A stretch of 64,000 nt of DNA. It comes from Bacillus_BA fengqiuensis. Its GTDB lineage: Bacteria > Bacillota > Bacilli > Bacillales > Bacillaceae_H. The notes beneath the pieces are model-generated. The model was not told the origin of the DNA, did not search any database, and saw only the letters and a program-made list of their open reading frames with translations. The stretch lies in NCBI GenBank assembly GCA_030813035.1, contig JAUSTV010000001.1; one strand, 5' to 3'. The stretch's first letter is position 1. Every line of letters starts with the position of its first letter. Shown here piece by piece: positions 17,530 through 23,581 of the stretch. A program made the translations under genes and the position numbers.

Positions 17530-17760
17530 CTAGGCAACCTTCTTGTTGTAAAGAGTTCCAATTATATAACTGCAAATCAATCCAATGATAAAAGCGATGA
17601 CGGAGCCGCCCGCTTCAAATCCTGCCGCCGTTTTTTCATAAAAACTAAACATTAACCACTCAAGATTGAATGAATACCCGATCCAAATGAGCAAGCCGCT
17701 TACCGCAATGAACAATAACAATGCTACCAAAACGGTTTTAACCAACTTGTTGTTCACCAC
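17530..17760 (-). CDS. Small membrane protein, two helices, 76 aa
   Basis: Helix 1 covers about residues 8-28 (TVLVALLLFIAVSGLLIWIG) and helix 2 about 52-70 (SVIAFIIGLICSYIIGTLY), joined by an aromatic loop. The tail NKKVA is basic. I do not recognise a family. It is convergent with the secreted-protein gene and downstream of the exonuclease gene on the same strand, separated by about 117 bases. Confidence 0.6.
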   Translation of the reverse strand: MVNNKLVKTVLVALLLFIAVSGLLIWIGYSFNLEWLMFSFYEKTAAGFEAGGSVIAFIIGLICSYIIGTLYNKKVA

Positions 17761-17877
17761 CAGTACTATTCGTTAATACTTCTATATTTTAACATGAAAT
17801 TCCAGTTAGGCTGGTTGTCCACTTTGATTTTCAAAAAAATAGTAAAGCCGTCCGCATCACTGTTTTGAATGAAATCG

Positions 17878-18477
17878 TTACACTCTTTTCGCAGCAGGGG
17901 ATAAAAATCCTTTCGGTTTGCTCATCGCCTTTTTCATGACTTCCAGAAGATAATAGTTACCGTAGGGGTTTTCCGATTGTAAAAGCTGTAATGTTGCTTT
18001 TACATCGTCCATTGCACGGTGGGCGTTTTCCCTTATGATGCCGTGTCCTTCAAGTAAAGTGTCCAGCTTTTTGTTCATAAAGCCGTAATCTTTCCATTTC
18101 ACGGAACGCATCGAGCAATGCCAGCGTTTTTCGGCCAATTCCGGATAGCGTTTAAGCAAAAAGCTGCGGTCAAACGAAGCGTTATGAGCGATGATACCAT
18201 GTGCTTGCTGAAGCAGGTCCATTATTTTCACGTCATCCAGCTTCTGATTTTGGACCATTTTATTTGTAATCCCGGTCAACCTTGTGATGTAAGGGTTGAT
18301 CGGAGATGAGGGCATATTAAAACCGGAATATTCCTCCACGATTTCCAATACCTCACCCGTCATGGCATCATACGAAAATAAAATGATGGCTGCCTCAATG
18401 ATGTCGCAGTCTTGAGGGCTTAACCCCGTTGTCTCGATATCCAGAATGGCAGCGAGTTGTATATTTTTTTCAGGCAA
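17878..18477 (-). CDS. DnaQ-like 3'-5' exonuclease (DEDDh)
   Basis: 199 aa. ExoI ILDIETTG carries Asp13 and Glu15, ExoII IIAHNASFDRSFL carries Asp103, and ExoIII HRAMDDVKAT carries His153 and Asp158, so all four DEDDh residues are present. This is a stand-alone exonuclease domain of the DNA polymerase epsilon/PolC-exo type, without polymerase or helicase. Likely a DNA or RNA trimming enzyme. It lies divergent from the arsenic region. Confidence 0.85.
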   Translation of the reverse strand: MPEKNIQLAAILDIETTGLSPQDCDIIEAAIILFSYDAMTGEVLEIVEEYSGFNMPSSPINPYITRLTGITNKMVQNQKLDDVKIMDLLQQAHGIIAHNASFDRSFLLKRYPELAEKRWHCSMRSVKWKDYGFMNKKLDTLLEGHGIIRENAHRAMDDVKATLQLLQSENPYGNYYLLEVMKKAMSKPKGFLSPAAKRV

Positions 18478-18611
18478 ATCAAGTTCCTCTCTTTCTATCT
18501 ATTTAAAGTGGTTTTCGTTACATTTACATATCTTTTTATTTTATAAGTTTTTTCCTTATTAATCATCCCTTAAATTTTGTATCTTTTCGTTTTTCTTATC
18601 TTAAATTTAAA

Positions 18612-18797
18612 ATCAACTTTTTTTGATTTAATAGTTGTGCAAACGGAAAAAATTGTATATGATTGAAATATCAAGAAAAATTGATTTAAAAGAGAGCATT
18701 GCATCATAAAATGTTTGTCCCATCCTTTTAGTATTGAACAGAGGTTTAAAAGTTTGTTCTAAATTATTTTTTATCCATTAAATCAACTTTTTTTGAT
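18612..18797 (+). promoter_or_regulatory. Promoter with three ArsR-type dyads ahead of the flavoprotein gene
   Basis: Three 16-base dyads ATCAA-N6-TTGAT lie at 18612-18627, 18670-18685 and 18782-18797; the first and third are identical (ATCAACTTTTTTTGAT). A promoter TTGTGC (18635-18640), 17-base spacer, TATGAT (18658-18663) lies between the first two, so the second covers the likely transcription start. Dyads of this form suit ArsR-family repressors, and an arsR gene lies 2.3 kb downstream. The whole 366-base gap upstream of the flavoprotein gene has no other gene. Confidence 0.6.
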
Positions 18798-18843
18798 TTA
18801 AAATGGGTATCGATCATAATGAACGTATAGGAGGAGAAGGTTC

Positions 18844-20220
18844 ATGACAAAATGGAACATTTCACTCAAAGCAGAGGGGTGCTGTGCTTCCGAAACGGAA
18901 GTGGTTCAAACTCATACACAAAAAAGTGAAACAAATAAACTGCCTGTCGCGATTATTGGCGGCGGCCCGGTAGGTTTGGCTGCTGCCGCGCATTTAGCGA
19001 AACGGGGAGAGGCTTTTATCTTGCTGGAAGCGGGGGCACAAGCGGGAGCCAATATTTTAACATGGGGCCATGTCCGTTTATTCTCGCCATGGCGTTATAA
19101 CATCGACAAAGCGGCCTCCGCATTATTGGAAAAGCATGGCTGGCAAACGCCGGATTTAGAGGCGCTGCCGACAGGAAAAGAGCTTGTCGAGCAATATTTA
19201 CAGCCGCTTGCCGATATTCCGGAAATCCAGCCCCACTTACATTTTCACACAAAGGTGTTGTCGATTGGACGGAAAGATACGGACAAAATGAAAACCGCAA
19301 ATCGTGAGCAGCAGCCTTTTGTCATTCATGCAGAAAAAGAGGGCATGCTGACAACGTTTGAAGCGAGAGCGGTATTGGACGCTTCCGGTACGTGGGGGAA
19401 TCCGAATCCTGCGAACTCGAGCGGTATTTGGCTGAAAGAGGAACAATCTCTTCAACAACAAATGGTTTACGGCATCCCAGATATTTTGGGGAGAGAACGG
19501 GAGCGCTATGCGAATAAGCGTGTGGCTGTTGTTGGGGGCGGACATTCCGCCATCAATGCCTTATTGGATTTGGCTCAATTGAAAGAGGTTCATCCGAAAA
19601 CGGACATTGTTTGGATCATGAGACGCCAGCGCGTGGAAGAGGCGTATGGGGGCGAAGAAAAAGATGCACTTGCAGCGAGAGGGGCGCTCGGCAGCCGTAT
19701 CCATCAACTGGTCGACGACGGAAAGGTCACCATTTTCACCCCGTTCCTTATCCGAAATGTTAAAAAGTCAATGAACAAAATAGAAATCATGGGCAGCCAA
19801 AATGGAAAAGAGAGAATCATCCCGGATGTAGATGAGATGATCGTCAATGCGGGGAGCCGACCGGATTTGATGATGGTCCGCGAAATTTGTACAGCGATTG
19901 ATTCCGCTGTGGAAAGCGTGGAAGCGCTGGCCCCGCTCGTTGATCCGAACATCCATAGCTGCGGGACGGTCCGGCCACATGGAGAGAAAGAGCTTCGCCA
20001 GCCGGAAAAAGATTTTTACATTGTAGGAGCGAAAAGCTACGGGCGTGCCCCGACTTTCCTCATGGCAACCGGTTATGAACAAGTCCGATCTGTGATAGCC
20101 CATCTTGCCGGAGACGAGAAGGCAGCGAAAAAAGTTGAGCTCGATTTGCCTGAAACGGGTGTTTGCAGTGTGAATTTAAAATCGAAAACTTCATGCTGTA
20201 CGACGAATTCAAGCTGTTGA
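18844..20220 (+). CDS. FAD/NAD(P)-dependent flavoprotein with terminal cysteine pairs (arsenic-linked)
   Basis: 458 aa. The FAD-binding motif IIGGGPVGLAAAAHLAKRG lies at about 37-55 and the second nucleotide motif VAVVGGGHSAINALLDLA at about 224-241. The layout is that of flavin monooxygenase or thioredoxin-reductase-like proteins, but no CxxC redox motif of thioredoxin reductase is seen between the two. Cysteine pairs occur at both ends: Cys13-Cys14 and Cys441/Cys451-Cys452/Cys458, suited to binding arsenite. Operator dyads upstream and the nearby arsR-arsB-arsC support a role in arsenic metabolism, comparable to ArsO-type flavoproteins of other ars operons. GGAGGAG precedes the ATG. The substrate is unknown. 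Confidence 0.75.
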   Translation: MTKWNISLKAEGCCASETEVVQTHTQKSETNKLPVAIIGGGPVGLAAAAHLAKRGEAFILLEAGAQAGANILTWGHVRLFSPWRYNIDKAASALLEKHGWQTPDLEALPTGKELVEQYLQPLADIPEIQPHLHFHTKVLSIGRKDTDKMKTANREQQPFVIHAEKEGMLTTFEARAVLDASGTWGNPNPANSSGIWLKEEQSLQQQMVYGIPDILGRERERYANKRVAVVGGGHSAINALLDLAQLKEVHPKTDIVWIMRRQRVEEAYGGEEKDALAARGALGSRIHQLVDDGKVTIFTPFLIRNVKKSMNKIEIMGSQNGKERIIPDVDEMIVNAGSRPDLMMVREICTAIDSAVESVEALAPLVDPNIHSCGTVRPHGEKELRQPEKDFYIVGAKSYGRAPTFLMATGYEQVRSVIAHLAGDEKAAKKVELDLPETGVCSVNLKSKTSCCTTNSSC

Positions 20221-20315
20221 AAAAGATTTTGACACCCCCTGATTTGGGGAGATGAAAGGGGAAGCGGCGATGACGATTAACCATGCCGGATGACAAATAC
20301 AAATAGCTTCTTCAT

Positions 20316-20356
20316 TAAACAAAGAGATCGGGACAGCCCGATCTCTTTGTTTAATT
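20316..20356. terminator. Bidirectional hairpin terminator
   Basis: AAACAAAGAGATCGGG pairs perfectly with CCCGATCTCTTTGTTT over ACAG. It serves both the flavoprotein gene and the convergent YnfA-like gene. Confidence 0.85.
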
Positions 20357-20690
20357 ATTGCCTTGGTGCCCAAAGCATGACTGATACACCGATTAAACAA
20401 ATAAAAGCTCCAATCCAGTCATATGTATCAGGCGTCTTTTTATCAATGCCCCAGCCCCATAATACGGAGAGAATGATGAAAATTCCGCCATAAGCGGCAT
20501 AGACGCGGCCAAAAGAAGAAAAGGATTGGAAAGTAGCCACGACGCCATATAACGCCAATGCAGCTCCTCCAAGCAGTCCCCAGTAAAGCGGCTTTCCTTC
20601 GCGAAGCCATAACCAGATCAGATAACCGCCGCTTATCTCAGCCAAGCCTGCAAGTACAAATAAGAAAATCGTATAAAGAATGATCATCAC
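20355..20690 (-). CDS. ynfA: YnfA family (UPF0060) membrane protein
   Basis: 111 aa with four helices. Family words are present: FVLAGLAEISGGYLIWLWLR, GGAALALYGVVATFQ, FGRVYAAYGGIFI, WIGAFICLIGVSVMLWAPR. UPF0060 proteins resemble small multidrug exporters and are often carried near metal-resistance genes. The start may be the second Met. It is convergent with the flavoprotein gene. Confidence 0.9.
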   Translation of the reverse strand: MMIILYTIFLFVLAGLAEISGGYLIWLWLREGKPLYWGLLGGAALALYGVVATFQSFSSFGRVYAAYGGIFIILSVLWGWGIDKKTPDTYDWIGAFICLIGVSVMLWAPRQ

Positions 20691-20814
20691 CCTGTTTCAT
20701 TAAATATCATCCTAAATTATATAGCATCTTATACTGTCCTGCCCCGCTTGATCCAAGTCTATGGAATGAACTCCTATTGCGCAGAAACTTTACAAAGACT
20801 TTACAATAAATGAA

Positions 20815-20861
20815 TTGACGCTTTTATATAAGGACTTTATTATATAAGTACATTGTTATAT
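20815..20861 (+). promoter_or_regulatory. SigA promoter with ArsR-operator-like repeat (copy 1)
   Basis: TTGACG (20815-20820), a 17-base spacer and TATTAT (20838-20843) form a strong promoter. The word TTATATAAGT-N6-TTATAT at 20840-20861 overlaps the -10 and recurs at 21081-21102 just before arsR. Repetition at two places upstream of arsR suggests an operator. Confidence 0.6.
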
Positions 20862-20922
20862 TTTGATATGGAATGAAAACGACTCAGAATATCTCTAAAA
20901 GCAAAAGGGGTGAGCAGAAATC

Positions 20923-21060
20923 ATGAATCTGGCTACCATTCCTGTTCTATGTTTTATCTAGTTGGTTTTTGTTTTTGCCGTTAAGGCATTAAGGAAGGAG
21001 AAGGGCCCCTCAATCATTTCTCATAATACGAATAAGTTGAAGCGTTTCTTCCAATCATAG
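20923..21060 (+). pseudogene. Small ORF with in-frame TAG upstream of arsR
   Basis: After AAAAGGGGTGAG an ATG opens a 45-residue reading frame interrupted only by TAG at codon 13 (20959-20961). It reads MNLATIPVLCFI, stop, LVFVFAVKALRKEKGPS onward, which looks like one membrane helix with a basic tail, with the stop inside the helix. Either the gene is dead by one substitution, or only a 12-residue peptide is made. It lies between the promoter and arsR, so it is probably the first cistron of the ars transcript. Confidence 0.4.
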
Positions 21061-21080
21061 AGGTATACTTTTTCAATTGA

Positions 21081-21102
21081 TTATATAAGTGTATTATTAT
21101 AT
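21081..21102 (+). promoter_or_regulatory. ArsR-operator-like repeat (copy 2) before arsR
   Basis: TTATATAAGT-N6-TTATAT, the same frame as at 20840-20861, followed like the first copy by TGATGGAATGA or a near match. It lies about 28 bases before the arsR start and overlaps a possible -10 (TATTAT). Confidence 0.5.
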
Positions 21103-21130
21103 AGTGATGGAATGATGGAGGTGCACTGAA

Positions 21131-21475
21131 GTGATCGAAATAGTAGTCGAAATTGAAAGAGCCGCAACAATCCTTAAATTGTTGGGAGATAAAACAAGAC
21201 TTACGATGATTAAAATGCTGGAAAGCAATGACGCGTGTGTATGTGAATTCGTTGCCTTATTCGAGATGAGCCAGCCTGCTATTAGCCAGCACCTTCGAAA
21301 ATTGAAGGATGCGGGATTAGTGAAGGAGTCGCGAAAAGGGCAATGGATCATTTATTCATTAAATAAAAAAAGTGAGTACTATATCCTTGTGCAAAGCTTA
21401 TTGGCTCATCTTCCAAGTCAAGATGACCGACTCAAAGAGCTCGAAGAAAAAGGATTGCGTATTTCATGTGATTAA
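21131..21475 (+). CDS. arsR: ArsR arsenite-responsive repressor
   Basis: 114 aa winged helix. The recognition region has DACVCEFVALFEMSQPAISQHLRKLKDAGLV; Cys36 and Cys38 match the As(III)-binding CVC of ArsR proteins. The GTG start follows TGGAGGTG. The repressor leaves DNA on binding arsenite and so derepresses arsB and arsC. It is 17 bases ahead of arsB in one transcription unit. Confidence 0.92.
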   Translation: MIEIVVEIERAATILKLLGDKTRLTMIKMLESNDACVCEFVALFEMSQPAISQHLRKLKDAGLVKESRKGQWIIYSLNKKSEYYILVQSLLAHLPSQDDRLKELEEKGLRISCD

Positions 21476-21492
21476 CGGAAGGGGTTTGAACA

Positions 21493-22788
21493 TTGACATC
21501 AACGATATTAGCGTCCGTGATTTTCTTGGCCACGCTCGTCCTTGTCATTTGGCAGCCTAAAAACCTGTCGATTGGCTGGTCTGCCTGCGGCGGTGCGATT
21601 GTCGCGCTCATTGCAGGTGTGGTGGATTTTCAAGATGTGATGGATGTAACGCAAATTGTGTGGAATGCGACGCTTACCTTTATTGCTATTATTATTATTT
21701 CTTTAATTTTAGATGAAATCGGCTTTTTTGAATGGGCGGCGCTGCATGTGGCAAGAGCAGCCAATGGCAGCGGAGTCAAAATGTTCGTGTATGTTTCGAT
21801 TCTGGGAGCGCTTGTCTCAGCTTTTTTCGCGAATGACGGTGCGGCGCTGATTTTGACGCCGATTGTGCTGGCCATGGTCCGTGCCTTGAAATTTGATGAA
21901 AAAATGGTCTTTCCATTCATTATTGCGAGCGGATTTATCGCCGATACGACCTCGCTTCCATTGGTCGTCAGCAACCTCGTCAATATTGTCTCGGCTGACT
22001 TTTTCGGGATCGGATTTGCCGAGTATGCCTCACGAATGATTGTCCCGAATTTCTTCTCGCTGTTCGCGAGTATTCTCGTTTTGTATTTGTATTTCCGTAC
22101 GCAAATTCCAAAGCGATATGAGTTGGCGGATGTCAAAAAACCGATGGATGCCATTCAGGACGAGAAAATGTTTCGTTTATCTTGGGGCGTGCTGGCCGTC
22201 TTATTGGTCGGGTACTTCGCAAGCGAATTCTTCGGGGTTCCTGTTTCGATCATTGCGGGAATCATCTCGATTTTCTTCTTGTTCATGGCAAGAAGAAGTC
22301 CCGCGGTCCATACGAAGCAAGTGCTGAAAGGCGCGCCTTGGGCAATCGTGTTTTTCTCGATCGGTATGTATGTCGTCGTATACGGCTTGCGTAATGTCGG
22401 CTTAACGGGACTGCTTGCCGATGTGATTCAGATGAGCGCGGATGAAGGCTTGTTTGCGGCCACAATGGTCATGGGCTTTTTGGCAGCCATCTTGTCTTCT
22501 GTGATGAATAACTTGCCGACGGTAATGATTGATGCGCTTGCCATCGATGCGACAAGTGCAACAGGAGCTGTGAAAGAGGCGCTGATTTATGCGAATGTCA
22601 TCGGCTCAGATTTAGGGCCGAAAATGACGCCGATCGGTTCATTGGCTACCTTGTTATGGCTGCACGTTTTAAGCTCAAAAGGTGTAAAAATCGGTTGGGG
22701 AACATACTTTAAAACGGGAATCATCCTAACCATCCCGACGTTATTCATCACCCTTTTGGGACTTTACTTATGGTTATTAATTGTGTAA
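21493..22788 (+). CDS. arsB: ArsB arsenite efflux permease
   Basis: 431 aa, about twelve membrane helices, usual ArsB length. Typical words: FFEWAALHVARAANGSG, FFANDGAALILTPIVLAMV, VVSNLVNIVSADFF, SSVMNNLPTVMIDALAI, GSDLGPKMTPIGSLATLLW. It belongs to the ion-transporter-superfamily ArsB type rather than Acr3. It exports arsenite produced by ArsC. The TTG start follows GGAAGGGG. Confidence 0.93.
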   Translation: MTSTILASVIFLATLVLVIWQPKNLSIGWSACGGAIVALIAGVVDFQDVMDVTQIVWNATLTFIAIIIISLILDEIGFFEWAALHVARAANGSGVKMFVYVSILGALVSAFFANDGAALILTPIVLAMVRALKFDEKMVFPFIIASGFIADTTSLPLVVSNLVNIVSADFFGIGFAEYASRMIVPNFFSLFASILVLYLYFRTQIPKRYELADVKKPMDAIQDEKMFRLSWGVLAVLLVGYFASEFFGVPVSIIAGIISIFFLFMARRSPAVHTKQVLKGAPWAIVFFSIGMYVVVYGLRNVGLTGLLADVIQMSADEGLFAATMVMGFLAAILSSVMNNLPTVMIDALAIDATSATGAVKEALIYANVIGSDLGPKMTPIGSLATLLWLHVLSSKGVKIGWGTYFKTGIILTIPTLFITLLGLYLWLLIV

Positions 22789-22817
22789 TAGCTACACTTT
22801 TATATTTCATTTTTTCA

Positions 22818-22887
22818 TAAAGGAAACTTCCAGCAGTGGGGGGTCCTTCATCCCCCGCTGCTGGTTAGTTGATCTTATCGGGCTTTT
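22818..22887 (+). repeat. Covarying hairpin element, copy E1
   Basis: AAAGGAAACTT, then CCAGCAG/CTGCTGG enclosing GGGGG-TCCTTCAT-CCCCC, then TTAGTT and CGGGCTTTT. A second copy lies near 31.0-31.1 kb on the other strand with the same flanks (AAAGGAAACTT, TTAGTT, CGGGCTTTT) and same loop word TCATCCCC, but a different stem (CCATCGGTG/CACCGATGG). It sits between arsB and arsC. It may be a structured RNA or a mobile palindrome. Confidence 0.6.
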
Positions 22888-22901
22888 ATGGACAGTTATC
22901 T

Positions 22902-22943
22902 CCCACTTAAGCTTCTCCGATGACTCTAAGTTTTGAAGTGGGG
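22902..22943 (-). repeat. IS605-right-end-like hairpin between arsB and arsC
   Basis: CCCACTT pairs with AAGTGGG around a 27-base loop. Read on the minus strand, CCCCCACTTCAA then GCTTAAGTGGG resembles the right-end hairpin of the tnpB element at 3379-3406. It may be a solo end left by a lost IS605-type element. Just after it, GCCCGTTAATGCGGG forms a small hairpin before the arsC ribosome binding site. Confidence 0.4.
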
Positions 22944-22985
22944 GACATACTGCCCGTTAATGCGGGATAAAAGGAGACAGACAAC

Positions 22986-23411
22986 ATGGATAAAAAAACA
23001 ATCTACTTCTTATGCACAGGAAATTCTTGCCGCAGCCAAATGGCTGAAGGCTGGGCAAAAAAACATTTAGGCGATGAGTGGGAAGTGCGCAGTGCAGGTC
23101 TTGAAGCGCATGGATTGAATCCGAATGCCGTAAAAGCGATGAAAGAAGCAGGAATTGATATTTCGAATCAAACATCTGACGTGATTGATCAGGAGATTTT
23201 AAACAATGCTGATTTAGTTGTTACATTGTGTGGACATGCGGCCGACCATTGCCCTGTAGTAACCCCTCGTAAAGAAGGTGCGCGTAAGATACATGTAGGA
23301 TTCGATGACCCTGCAGGTAAGGATTGGAGCGAGTTCCAACGTGTCCGTGACGAAATAGGGGAAGCTATGAAATATTTTGCGGAACATGGGAAGTTCCCTA
23401 ACGAACAATAA
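22986..23411 (+). CDS. arsC: ArsC arsenate reductase, thioredoxin-coupled
   Basis: 141 aa, low-molecular-weight phosphatase fold. The P-loop is CTGNSCRS with nucleophile Cys10; the relay cysteines are Cys82 and Cys89 in LCGHAADHCP, exactly as in the Bacillus/Staphylococcus enzymes. It reduces arsenate to arsenite for export by ArsB. AAAAGGAG precedes the ATG. A 197-base gap with two hairpin elements separates it from arsB. Confidence 0.95.
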   Translation: MDKKTIYFLCTGNSCRSQMAEGWAKKHLGDEWEVRSAGLEAHGLNPNAVKAMKEAGIDISNQTSDVIDQEILNNADLVVTLCGHAADHCPVVTPRKEGARKIHVGFDDPAGKDWSEFQRVRDEIGEAMKYFAEHGKFPNEQ

Positions 23412-23416
23412 AACGA

Positions 23417-23453
23417 AAAAGAGCCGTGGCAACTCAGCCTGCGGCTCTTTTTT
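23417..23453 (+). terminator. Terminator of the ars operon
   Basis: AAAGAGCCG pairs with CGGCTCTTT, followed by TTT. It lies five bases after the arsC stop. Confidence 0.8.
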
Positions 23454-23581
23454 ATTCGTCAAGAATCGGTTGCTAATTTTAGTGGGAATTGAACGGCTTA
23501 GGGCGATCATATCTGAAAATTGTGTTCAGCCGCTTAATTGTATATCATGAAAGCAGTTTGAAAGAAGAGGGAGTTAAAGAA

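Noticed and set aside
20266..20296. Seven-codon frame after AAAGGGG downstream of the flavoprotein gene
   Set aside because: Too short to support, and stops at once; perhaps a relic of a lost gene start.
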